Source of the DNA: CAYPHA01 sp964410215
GTDB taxonomy: Bacteria; Calditrichota; Calditrichia; Calditrichales; CAYPHA01
Length of the DNA: 64,000 nt
NCBI GenBank assembly: GCA_964410215.1
Contig: CAYPHA010000017.1
Location: 1 to 64,000, forward strand
Reading direction: 5' to 3'
Under the pieces are notes generated by a model. That model had not been told where the DNA came from, did not search any database, and saw only the letters and a list, made by a program, of their open reading frames with translations. Positions 8,897 through 17,499 of this stretch are shown in pieces (position 1 is the first letter of the stretch; each line of letters begins with the position of its first letter). The translations under genes were made by a program, and so were the position numbers.

Positions 8897-11272
8897 TTAC
8901 CGTACCAGCAGCATTTTCCGCACCTGGCTGAACGCACCGGCCTGGATGCGGTAATAATAAACACCACTGGTCAGGTCGGTTGCATCGAAGGTCACCTGGT
9001 GCTGGCCGGCCGGCATGTTGGCATTTACAAGGGTTGCCACCGTCTGCCCGAGCGCATTGTAAACATCGATCGTCACCAGTTCCGATACCGGTAAATCGAA
9101 TCGTATCTGTGTCGACGGATTGAACGGATTCGGATAATTCGCATAGAGCATAAAATCACTGACACGATTCCCGTCGGTGCCTGTGATGCTACTCGTTACT
9201 TTTTCATACCCGACAGCAAACTCAGAGAAGCCCGTCAATCCTTCTGCGTACAGCGTGTTTCCGATGATTTCCGAATTCATTGGTTCCCAGGGAACGCCGC
9301 TTCCGGATCGCTGCAGCACAACCATCTTTTCAGGAAGGGGTGATCCTGGCGGTACATCGGAAACATCAAGATAAACAGAACTTGTAAAATCGCTCAGGCC
9401 GGTTTGCGTTATATCCCAATAGCGGTCATTGATCAGGGTATCCGGCGATATCAGCGAGCCATCAGGTCCCAGCACCGTACCAGGAAGAATAGCTTCCTCA
9501 ACCGGTCCGGTCCTGTACCGTACGACATTCAATGCACCGCCGTCAGCGTCGTCCAGAGCCGTAAATTCAACCGCCGCACCGGTCGTTCCGGTAAGATATA
9601 GGAAGCTTTGATTCGGAATGATCTCTGCATCCACATCATCGGCTCCTCCCGTGAAGACCATGAAGGCATTCACAGGCAGGTTTTTAAAGGAATTGATCGT
9701 CCGCTCGCTGCCACTTGTAGAATTCAGCCATTCCACGCGCACCGAATCGATAAACGTGGCAGATCCCAGGCCGAAATGGGCCCGCAGGCTGTTCTGTCCG
9801 CCAGCGCCTGTCTGTCCGGAGATTTCCCGCATCTGGGTAACCACATCCCCCTGTTCCGGGATATCGGCCGTAACCTTTACACGCGACCCAATCGCGGAGG
9901 CGTTTGTCGTGCCGGTACCGACGAGTTGTATGTTTGTAAAGCCATTGCCATTGTCGCCGCCATTTATGTACAGCAACGGTGCCCAGCTTTCACCGGCCAG
10001 GTTATCGCCATGACAGGCAACCAGGTCCAGGAATCCGTCATTATTGACATCGGCAAAAGCCACACCACGTCCGTGAAATGGATCACCATTATTGGGATAA
10101 TAGTAATCCTGCAGCCGGCTGAAGGTATATCCGCCCGAATTGCCGCTGTTCGCATAGAGCGTGGCAGGGGCGTTTTCTGCATCAGCACCTTCAGCGTTCG
10201 AAACAAAGACATCCAGGTCGCCGTCATTATCCACATCCCCCCAGGTACTTCCCTGTGCATTGTATACATCTGTGGTAAGCGGATCATCCGAGACGATGGT
10301 GAAATCTACGTTTGTCGTTGTGCTGTTATTCTGAAACAGAAAGTTCGTATAGATCTGATTGTCAATGGGATTTGTGACGAACAAATCCGTATCCCCGTCG
10401 TTATCGTAATCGACCCAACTGGCACCCATAAAGGAAGTACCTTCCACCTGGAAAATACTTGTACCGGTGGTATCAAATCCTGTACCGGAAGTATTGGTCC
10501 AGAGCAGTGAACTTAAATCCCCACCTCCGGAACAATTAAAGAGATCCAGGTAGCCGTCATTATTGTAATCCGACCACCCAAAACCGGAACCAAAGGTCTT
10601 AAAAGGGCTGTTTCCACTTCCCCTGAAGACTATATTGCCGATATCTGAAACAGTCAGTTCGGTAAACGAACCGTCCCCGTCATTTTCGAAGAAAGTGTTT
10701 TCCCCTTTGGCCGGGCCAAACAGTCCGATACTCCCGTTATCGACAAACATATCCGGGTAACCATCATTGTTATAGTCTCCCCAGCCAACATGACGGGAGT
10801 CTTCTGCCAGCGTAGCCAGCGCACCGACAGAGGAGTTGTCCGTCAGATCCATAAAACTACCGGCACCATCGTTCTGAAAAAGATTGTTCGGCCAGGTGGT
10901 ACCGGCAAATCCATTTTGAGCAACGGCAACATATAGGTCAACATGACCGTCATTGTCATAATCGCCCCAGGTGACCGCTCCCGTGGTTCTCACATAGTCG
11001 GTAATACCGGCGATATCCTGCAACACAAAAGTTCCCTGATTGTTTTTATACAACAGGTTCTCATAACTGGCGCCGGTAAAATTATCGCTTCTGGAAATAT
11101 AGACGTCAACCCAGCCGTCATTATCATAATCGGCAAAAGCCACGGCCTGGGAAATAACGGCTTCTTCCAGAGCATCCGGCATATTCACAGGCGTTTCAAA
11201 CGGATCCTGTGCCTGCCCAAAACGCAGCATGGAAAAAACAAACAAAATCAGTAAAACAGTCCGACGGTTCAT
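8897..11272 (-). CDS. Secreted FG-GAP/VCBS protein with ASPIC/UnbV domain and type IX sorting domain
   Basis: A signal peptide (MNRRTVLLILFVFSMLRF ... QAQ) leads into seven or more VCBS loops of the form WGDYDNDGHVDLYV (also FADYDNDGWVDVYIS, WGDYNNDGYPDMFV, WSDYNNDGYLDLFN and WGDVDNDGDLDVFV). An ASPIC/UnbV domain follows: ASAIGSRVKV ... REISGQTGAGGQNSLRAHFG ... VDSVRVEWL-type core. The C-terminus carries ANYPNPFNPSTQIRF and GVYYYRIQAG, the type A sorting signal. UnbV/ASPIC propeller proteins are exported and often bind calcium and glycans; the role here is unknown. The start is fixed by GAGGAGG seven bases upstream. Monocistronic, with its own terminator. Confidence 0.87.
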   Translation of the reverse strand: MNRRTVLLILFVFSMLRFGQAQDPFETPVNMPDALEEAVISQAVAFADYDNDGWVDVYISRSDNFTGASYENLLYKNNQGTFVLQDIAGITDYVRTTGAVTWGDYDNDGHVDLYVAVAQNGFAGTTWPNNLFQNDGAGSFMDLTDNSSVGALATLAEDSRHVGWGDYNNDGYPDMFVDNGSIGLFGPAKGENTFFENDGDGSFTELTVSDIGNIVFRGSGNSPFKTFGSGFGWSDYNNDGYLDLFNCSGGGDLSSLLWTNTSGTGFDTTGTSIFQVEGTSFMGASWVDYDNDGDTDLFVTNPIDNQIYTNFLFQNNSTTTNVDFTIVSDDPLTTDVYNAQGSTWGDVDNDGDLDVFVSNAEGADAENAPATLYANSGNSGGYTFSRLQDYYYPNNGDPFHGRGVAFADVNNDGFLDLVACHGDNLAGESWAPLLYINGGDNGNGFTNIQLVGTGTTNASAIGSRVKVTADIPEQGDVVTQMREISGQTGAGGQNSLRAHFGLGSATFIDSVRVEWLNSTSGSERTINSFKNLPVNAFMVFTGGADDVDAEIIPNQSFLYLTGTTGAAVEFTALDDADGGALNVVRYRTGPVEEAILPGTVLGPDGSLISPDTLINDRYWDITQTGLSDFTSSVYLDVSDVPPGSPLPEKMVVLQRSGSGVPWEPMNSEIIGNTLYAEGLTGFSEFAVGYEKVTSSITGTDGNRVSDFMLYANYPNPFNPSTQIRFDLPVSELVTIDVYNALGQTVATLVNANMPAGQHQVTFDATDLTSGVYYYRIQAGAFSQVRKMLLVR

Positions 11273-11597
11273 TACGACCTCCTCTATGACATACTTTTAT
11301 TTCCATGATCACTTGACAAAATGTACAAAAAATGCCGCTCATTTTCCTTAAAATGAGCTGTAAGATATAAAAATGTCAATATTCTTGCCTGTCAATATTG
11401 ACATCTTATCGTATTATTAATCGGAACTTACAATAAATGATTTAGGAATTATTGATTTAAATCAAAATATCTGTGAGGATTAGAGAATTTTTTTCGGTAA
11501 GATCAAAATACCACGGATAAGAAAGGAAACCGTGCAGATTATTTTGCTGTTTGAATGAAGATTGCCTCACTCATCCGTGGTCACAGGACAGTAATGT
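11273..11597. promoter_or_regulatory. AT-rich intergenic region with stacked repeats, likely promoter of the ASPIC/UnbV gene
   Basis: A 325-base stretch without a gene. It holds a 9-bp inverted repeat (GCTCATTTT-CCTT-AAAATGAGC, 11337-11358). It also holds the sequence TGTCAATATT twice, 16 bases apart (11374-11383 and 11390-11399), the second extending to the perfect palindrome TGTCAATATTGACA (11390-11403). On the minus strand these repeats contain two TTGACA hexamers at promoter distance from the gene below. A long-range inverted pair CCACGGAT/ATCCGTGG (about 11512 and 11572) flanks the other end, near the neighbouring gene's stop. The promoter call is inference. Confidence 0.35.
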
Positions 11598-12068
11598 TTA
11601 TTTCACATTCTCGCAGGGAATTTTCAGCGGATCCCCGACCCCGTCGAACTTTGTAGCCTGGAACTTATTACCGGCATAATCCTGCTGGAAGGTCACAAGC
11701 TGCCACAGGGTGCAGGTATCGTCACTGTTTTTTACGGCGATTCCAGCACGGATATACCTGTGCAGAATGATACCGGTCACCGGATGTCGACGAATCATCC
11801 AGTCCGGATCGATTATATTAATTTTTAACACCTCACCTTTAATGCGGTCCTTGTAGGTCTGTGAGCCCTTGAAAGCGGCTATCATTTCGGCTTCCAGAGT
11901 CTTATCGGACATCGCCGCTTTGGGCATGGCCACGGTCTTCGTCTTCAAATTGGATGCATTGTCATTGATTGCATCAGACATCTGCTGATAAACAGAAAAA
12001 TCATCGCCTTCAATGGTAAATGTGCCTTCTGACACCACATTATAATTACACTTCACCTTCACAATCAT
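11598..12068 (-). CDS. Unrecognised 156-residue protein beside a scaffold gap
   Basis: I do not recognise this protein. It starts MIVKVKCNYNV only two bases from a run of 100 N, so the ATG may be internal and the true N-terminus lost in the gap. No signal peptide or membrane segment is visible. The sequence is mixed alpha/beta in character, with three cysteines (KCNYN, DTCTLW and IPCENVK). The middle contains DPDWMIRRHPVTGII and RYIRAGIAVKN. Codon use matches the main body of the window and the reading frame is clean. It could be a small stand-alone domain or the tail of a longer protein. Confidence 0.55.
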   Translation of the reverse strand: MIVKVKCNYNVVSEGTFTIEGDDFSVYQQMSDAINDNASNLKTKTVAMPKAAMSDKTLEAEMIAAFKGSQTYKDRIKGEVLKINIIDPDWMIRRHPVTGIILHRYIRAGIAVKNSDDTCTLWQLVTFQQDYAGNKFQATKFDGVGDPLKIPCENVK

Positions 12069-12070
12069 TT

Positions 12071-12170
12071 NNNNNNNNNNNNNNNNNNNNNNNNNNNNNN
12101 NNNNNNNNNNNNNNNNNNNNNNNNNNNNNNNNNNNNNNNNNNNNNNNNNNNNNNNNNNNNNNNNNNNNNN
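12071..12170. other. Scaffold gap of 100 N
   Basis: Exactly 100 undetermined bases, a conventional placeholder, so the real distance is unknown. It separates the unrecognised 156-residue protein from the following plus-strand gene. The 191 bases after it (12171-12361) are AT-rich and hold no visible gene. Confidence 0.98.
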
Positions 12171-12361
12171 AAATATATGATTTGAATCCGGCTTATCTGA
12201 AATGAAAGGTCAAAACAAATAGAAAGGCACATAAATTTACAAGGAAAAATTCAGAAAAACATTTATTTTTTTAATTAACTTAATTTTTATGATTATATTT
12301 GATCAACAACACATCAATTCTTCACGATTTCAGATAGCTATTTTTACCAGCAGGTCCCGAA

Positions 12362-13729
12362 ATGAAATATAATCTGTCCGGTCAAAGAGCATTCGCAACC
12401 CGGTATGTATTTTTAGCAATAATATTATTACTCCCTGTTTATCATCTTTCCGCTCAGGAAAAAATGGTTCGTGTGTTAGATGTGTATAAGAATGCCTATG
12501 AAACAGCACTGGAAGATGGTGAGATTGATGAAAACGAAGAAGCGCTTCTGGATGCGATCCGGAATGCACTGGGTTTGTCGGAAGAGGATATTATCGGCAT
12601 AAGAACGACCGTTTTGGTCGATTCCGGTCATATTGACCAGTCCGGCCGCTGGCTGGTGGTCGCGCAGAATATGATCTATGGTGCTTCCATATACGGTTGG
12701 ATGATACCCGACGTTCTTGGCGCAGATGACACTAAATGGTATGTGGGTTCGGAGATGCTATCTCTGGCCGGTTCTTTCTATTGTACGTATCAGTTAACAA
12801 AAAACAGTCCGTTATCACTTTCACGCGCCCAGATGATGCGCCTCGGTTCCCTGGTCGGATTACGTTACGGTTTTGGCATCAACACCCTTTTAGATCTGGA
12901 CCGGGATGAAAGCAAGGTATGGCAGTTCCTTGTCATGACGTCCATCCCGGCGGGTATTTATCTGGGCGATCAGCTGTATAAACACTGGCAGCCTTCACAC
13001 GGACAATCCTGGACCCTGGGACTCGGAGCCGGCATCAGCGCTTTCAGTTTTCATCAAATCCATTCCATGTTCAGTGCTGCACCCGAGGAGCCTTCCCCGG
13101 ATGACGTCTATATGAATCCCTGGGAATGGGAACAATCCAATGTCTACCGATCCTGGGAAAACGATAAAAAACGGTGGGATCGGACCAGCACCCTGATTGA
13201 AATGGCAGGGTATCCAATCGGCATCTACCTGGCACACACGTACTGGGCGAATAAGCACATTTCATTTGGTGACGGGCTCATGTTAACCCAGGGTACCTTT
13301 TCCGGTGCTTCATACGCGATGCTTCTTGCCGTTCTGCTGGGTGTGGATTTTGATAACGGCGAGACATGGCGCCTGTTCCCGGTTTTAGGAAGTACAGCCG
13401 GTACGCTGTTGATGGACCGCTACATTCACGGTTATGATTACACGCCCGGGCAGGCGTTTGTATCCACCCTGGGAACGCTGTCAGGAGCCGCTTTTATGGC
13501 GGGTATCGCGGTTATAACAGAAACACGAAATGAAAAAGCCCTTTCGGCCATGCTTATGTCCGGCGGCATTACCGGGCTTCTGCTGACCAATCGGATATTT
13601 GATTTAAAAAAGGAAAAGAAGGCGTCATTATCATTTAACAATTATCACATCAACCTGATGCCCGGTTTTCATTATCAGGAACAGGGGGGACATAAAATTC
13701 CGACCTTGTTCATCTCAGCGCGCTTTTAA
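12362..13729 (+). CDS. Unrecognised envelope protein with EF-hand-like N-terminal helix pair
   Basis: A signal-type hydrophobic segment (YVFLAIILLLPVYHLSAQ) is followed by an acidic helical segment, EDGEIDENEEALLDAIRNAL, which resembles the EF-hand/TerB-like 'DGEIDENEE' pattern. The remaining ~330 residues alternate glycine-rich hydrophobic stretches (SIPAGIYLGDQLY, GLGAGISAFSFH, FSGASYAMLLAVLLGVDF, GTLSGAAFMAGIAVITE, MSGGITGLLLTNRIF) with polar loops. The end, PTLFISARF, has the terminal phenylalanine of barrel proteins. It may be an outer-membrane protein or a glycine-zipper membrane protein; I cannot assign a family. A weak CAGGT ribosome site precedes the ATG. It is the only plus-strand gene between the scaffold gap and the minus-strand glucan locus. 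Confidence 0.7.
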   Translation: MKYNLSGQRAFATRYVFLAIILLLPVYHLSAQEKMVRVLDVYKNAYETALEDGEIDENEEALLDAIRNALGLSEEDIIGIRTTVLVDSGHIDQSGRWLVVAQNMIYGASIYGWMIPDVLGADDTKWYVGSEMLSLAGSFYCTYQLTKNSPLSLSRAQMMRLGSLVGLRYGFGINTLLDLDRDESKVWQFLVMTSIPAGIYLGDQLYKHWQPSHGQSWTLGLGAGISAFSFHQIHSMFSAAPEEPSPDDVYMNPWEWEQSNVYRSWENDKKRWDRTSTLIEMAGYPIGIYLAHTYWANKHISFGDGLMLTQGTFSGASYAMLLAVLLGVDFDNGETWRLFPVLGSTAGTLLMDRYIHGYDYTPGQAFVSTLGTLSGAAFMAGIAVITETRNEKALSAMLMSGGITGLLLTNRIFDLKKEKKASLSFNNYHINLMPGFHYQEQGGHKIPTLFISARF

Positions 13730-13738
13730 ATGCGGTCA

Positions 13739-13924
13739 TCATCTATAGGATGGGGTTGGTTCTTCAAAGATTTCTTCATAATGATGAATATTGATAACAA
13801 CAGCGAGATCATTTATACGGGCCTGCTCAATCACCCGGTTTTAACTGAAACAAAGGGAAAACCCGATCGACATTAGAATCATCCCTTTAAAAATTTTGGA
13901 AACGGTTATCAAAACATTTTTCAT
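13739..13924 (-). pseudogene. Relic of a GH5 glycanase: signal peptide joined to an internal fragment
   Basis: Read on the minus strand, an ATG opens a 27-residue signal peptide (MKNVLITVSKIF ... IGFSLCFS) that ends in TAA. The same frame continues as NRVIEQARINDLAVVINIHH, then YEEIFEEPTPSYR and a second stop. 'VIxxAxxxxLxVVINIHHYEE' is a core motif of GH5 cellulase-type barrels (beta-strand 3, with the conserved His). The start and the middle of a GH5 gene are therefore preserved next to each other, while the rest of the barrel, including both catalytic Glu positions, is gone. The segment lies 17 bases after the stop of the phosphorylase gene, at the very end of the locus. It reads as a decayed last cistron, seen directly in the sequence; the family call is from motif memory. 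Confidence 0.7.
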
Positions 13925-13941
13925 AGTGTTATCCCCTGGAA

Positions 13942-16900
13942 TCATTGTATTCCCGGTTTCATAAATACATCGATTTGCTTTACTTCACCACTTCTGTTGA
14001 AAATAGAAGTACTGATTGTTTGATCCAGCCTGTGCCCGTCAATGGTGCGTTTCGTATTTCCGGGCATAGTGATGATAATCCGGTTTTCCTCAGCGATCTG
14101 ATAAACCACAGGAACCTGAATAAACGTAAAGGCCAGACTGCCGGGCGGCAAATCGACCGCTTTTGCCTTTGCCTCCACATCATAATAATTATACGTTCCC
14201 GCTTCTTTCAGAAATTCTTCTTTACGCAGTAATACCGGATAGAAACCGATTGAGCCATCACGGACTGCGATACCCAGCTCACCAAAGCGGGACAACACAT
14301 CCTCTTTGACCTGTCCGGTCATGCCCGGCTGTTGGGCACCCAGATGGCCGGGCGTATGGGAATAGGGATCCATCGGAAACGCACCGTATGTATCAGGCGT
14401 CTTATTCAGTCCGATTCCTGCACGAATGTCATAATAAAATTCAATGAGCTTTCCTGCCGTCACGACATCCTCATGATGCTTAATAAAATTGAGGAATGTC
14501 TCCTGAACAGCCAGGAGAAGCTTTGAAACCATGTGCCAGTAAATGCTGCCTAAGCCTTCAAATTTATAAAAGGTGCCCGAGCGTCCGGTAAAAGACTGAT
14601 GATCAAATATCTTCTCATGAATCATAAGGATGTGTTGCTTTTCCTCATCGGAAATATCAGGATACCCCTGTTGCCTCAATTGATCGATGGCCTTCGACAG
14701 GACATCCGCGTTCCGGATATACCCGCTGAAATGGATGCCACCATTATCATCCTCGATAATAATGTCTCTGTTTCTGTCAGCAATAAGCTTCCGGAGTAAT
14801 TTTGACTGGGCAACATCCTCTTTTTCAATACAATTCGTTTCCATGAATCGAGGCAATGTCCGGTCCGGATACAGGATATAACTGAACTGGTCCTCACGAT
14901 ACAGGGCGCTGGACTTGAGAGCAGAAAGCAGCTTAAGGGATTCCTGCCCGTTCAGATACCCGGAACTCAGAACCGCCACCTGGCCTTCCAGCATTTCGTA
15001 TAAATAACGTATGGACACGGAGCCGTCTTTTTCAACCTGCATCAGATTATAAGAATGATAAAGACAATCGTCACGTTTATTAGCCCGTATGGAATGATCA
15101 ATGTATTCCAGGGAACGTGTAATAAAATCAGTTAACTGTTCTGCGGGTAGTAGTTCCTTTGATCCGGAGAATCCATTGGAATAAACGGACCGGCGATAAT
15201 CGGCTCCGGCGCCCCCCAGTTCATCCATTATCCTTCTACGGTCTCTGTCAGAAATGGGGTTTTGTAGACTTTTCTGCCAGTTGATAAAGATAGTGTATAT
15301 CGAATGGAATAAACCCGCTACTTCTTCCGATACTTCAAAACGGTCAATCCCTGATTTTTCCAGCAATTGCCGGAAGAATAATTGAAAGCGGCGCATATAA
15401 TACAGCGTAACCATGGAGACTCCGGCTCCGACCAGCGCGTTATTGGCGTCATTCCATTCCGGACGTTGTGTGTTCAGCCAGATTCCCGCCCCGGGAATGA
15501 AGTTGGTGAACTTGCTTAATACACTCACAAGAAGTTTTTCCAGGAGATTGACATGATACACCTGCTTTTCTTTATCCCATATCAGCCGCCCATCCGAACC
15601 GGTGCGGCTGACCCGTTCGCGAATGACCTTCTGCAGTTCACAATCAAAATCAATAGTAACTTTAGGATCCTTTAAAAGCGCTTCATAAGGCTTGATGCGG
15701 TAAGGGACATTGGCATAGCTGAATATATTCTGCGTTAAAAATTCCTTCAGTTTGCCCGGATGGAATGCGTCTGATATTTCAAGCAGTTTCAACATATAAA
15801 TAATCTGGTGATCGCCCCAGTAACCGATATTTGACCAGGGATCGGCCGGATCGATAATTTCCCAGTCAAGGCCTTCGCGTGTTATACGATAGGGATTATA
15901 CCCGTCTGCAGTGGATGCGTTCAGAAACTTACTTATCATACCTGTCACATAACCGGGAAATGAAAGACTCAGCGCCTCCCAGTTCTGAAAGATGTCACGC
16001 CAGTTTCCCTGGTAATTCAGGAGGGGTAAACCATTATCATCTTTAATATCAATTGAAAACTGATTCCATGGACGGCTTGGATCTCCGTGGCGCCTACTGA
16101 AAGTAAGCGGCAGATATTCAAACGTCAGCCTTACAAGGTTTGGATCCTGTCCGGTCGCAGCAAAATGAATTAAATCGATGTAATCAATATCTGCCGGGAG
16201 CGTATTAAGCGCTGTCAGATGCGCATTATACACCGTCCGGTTCGCATTCATCAGGAAAGATAATAAATCATCTTTACGGACATGATAATTCTTTTCAAAA
16301 ATACCACCACGCATCACATTAAAGAGTACATTTGAATAATGGCGGGCCACACTGAGTTTGTCCGCGGTCATTTGCATTCCATCGGAATTCGCCACAATTT
16401 TTGCTAACGTCTCCGTTCCGGCTGTTATATCTTCATTAATCAATTCGTCAGGATTTTTGCCGGATAACAGCAACTTTTTCAGATCAACAACATCAGCAGA
16501 ATCCTGGTCGACCTCTGCCACCAGATACCACTCTTTTGCACTATTTTTATGCAGTTTAAACGCCGCATTGTCAAAGTAGGCGCCACGAACCGCCTTCACA
16601 TCCCGTTCCTGATTAACCGGAAACCCGTTACGGAAGTTGTTTAACTGACTGGAAGAGAGTAGTTTCACCGGATCGGTAAGCCCGGTAGACCAGACCGTTG
16701 TTACACGGAGGGCTTCGCTCGGCTCCGCCTTGTCCACCGGTATCGAAGTGAGTCTGAAGAGGCCCAAACCCGTTTCCTCGTCCAGTTCATTCTTTTTATA
16801 ACCATCGGCAAGTGTGCTGTATTGTTCCTGCAGTTTTTGCTCCACACCGGATGGCAATATATTCTGAATACCATCCAGAACATGAATGGTAACATCGGCA

Positions 16901-17409
16901 TTACCTAAATTTGAGATCCTGCTGTATTTTATAAAACCGAATTTTTCACCGGTATACCAGCGATACTGAAAAGAAATCTCCAGTTCATCATTTATTTCTT
17001 CAAATATTAATTTATTACCGAAAAAGTTTTTATAAATATTACGCTGAATGTTATACACATTGTAATACCTGTCAGAATAAGGTTCCCACAGATATGTTTT
17101 ATTGTTTTTACACACGCGTACGATTGTTTTGTTGCCGGTACTTTCCGCGCTATCCAGGATTTTATCATCTGTATAATAAGGGAATAAAGCATGATCCGGA
17201 TTTTTCCGGCCTGCGGTCAGGGCGCCGTTAGACCAGATAAACATCCAATGATCCGAGTGGCTGACGATACTCATAAAAAAGGGATTCATCTGGTCTTGGT
17301 TGGAAATTTTATAAAACAGTTCATCTTCCAGCTTTACAAAACCACCCTCAACACCCTTCGGGGCCGTGTTCATCCAGGAATCGCCAATATATATTTCACT
17401 TTTCTTCAT
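13942..17409 (-). CDS. GH149-like beta-1,3-glucan phosphorylase (GH94-related, cytoplasmic)
   Basis: A 1155-residue protein without a signal peptide. Large beta-rich N-terminal domains (IYIGDSWMNTAPKGVEGGF; HWMFIWSNGALTAGRKNPDHALFPYYTDDKI; GKNP-type loops) precede an alpha/alpha barrel. The barrel region contains DPWSNIGYWGDHQIIYML, GIWLNTQRPEWNDANNALVG and a C-terminal beta domain. Length and layout fit GH149, the ~1100-residue beta-1,3-glucan phosphorylases, better than the ~800-residue GH94 cellobiose phosphorylases; GH161 is the other candidate. Such enzymes release glucose-1-phosphate from beta-1,3-oligoglucosides in the cytoplasm. AAGGA lies nine bases before the ATG. The gene directly follows a GPH symporter, so uptake and phosphorolysis are paired. 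A TCTGGAA/TTCCAGA hairpin lies between them. Confidence 0.75.
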   Translation of the reverse strand: MKKSEIYIGDSWMNTAPKGVEGGFVKLEDELFYKISNQDQMNPFFMSIVSHSDHWMFIWSNGALTAGRKNPDHALFPYYTDDKILDSAESTGNKTIVRVCKNNKTYLWEPYSDRYYNVYNIQRNIYKNFFGNKLIFEEINDELEISFQYRWYTGEKFGFIKYSRISNLGNADVTIHVLDGIQNILPSGVEQKLQEQYSTLADGYKKNELDEETGLGLFRLTSIPVDKAEPSEALRVTTVWSTGLTDPVKLLSSSQLNNFRNGFPVNQERDVKAVRGAYFDNAAFKLHKNSAKEWYLVAEVDQDSADVVDLKKLLLSGKNPDELINEDITAGTETLAKIVANSDGMQMTADKLSVARHYSNVLFNVMRGGIFEKNYHVRKDDLLSFLMNANRTVYNAHLTALNTLPADIDYIDLIHFAATGQDPNLVRLTFEYLPLTFSRRHGDPSRPWNQFSIDIKDDNGLPLLNYQGNWRDIFQNWEALSLSFPGYVTGMISKFLNASTADGYNPYRITREGLDWEIIDPADPWSNIGYWGDHQIIYMLKLLEISDAFHPGKLKEFLTQNIFSYANVPYRIKPYEALLKDPKVTIDFDCELQKVIRERVSRTGSDGRLIWDKEKQVYHVNLLEKLLVSVLSKFTNFIPGAGIWLNTQRPEWNDANNALVGAGVSMVTLYYMRRFQLFFRQLLEKSGIDRFEVSEEVAGLFHSIYTIFINWQKSLQNPISDRDRRRIMDELGGAGADYRRSVYSNGFSGSKELLPAEQLTDFITRSLEYIDHSIRANKRDDCLYHSYNLMQVEKDGSVSIRYLYEMLEGQVAVLSSGYLNGQESLKLLSALKSSALYREDQFSYILYPDRTLPRFMETNCIEKEDVAQSKLLRKLIADRNRDIIIEDDNGGIHFSGYIRNADVLSKAIDQLRQQGYPDISDEEKQHILMIHEKIFDHQSFTGRSGTFYKFEGLGSIYWHMVSKLLLAVQETFLNFIKHHEDVVTAGKLIEFYYDIRAGIGLNKTPDTYGAFPMDPYSHTPGHLGAQQPGMTGQVKEDVLSRFGELGIAVRDGSIGFYPVLLRKEEFLKEAGTYNYYDVEAKAKAVDLPPGSLAFTFIQVPVVYQIAEENRIIITMPGNTKRTIDGHRLDQTISTSIFNRSGEVKQIDVFMKPGIQ

Positions 17410-17499
17410 ATAATTGAATCCTTATGAGTTACCGAATCCTTTTTCAAGGTTTTCATGTCCCTCTGGAATTCCCAATTTATTTCCAGAAATTTTATTTAC

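Noticed and set aside
9608..10510. Plus-strand open frame of 300 codons opposite the ASPIC/UnbV protein
   Set aside because: Mirror of the repeated VCBS codons on the minus strand; low-complexity Ile/Arg-rich product, no start signals.
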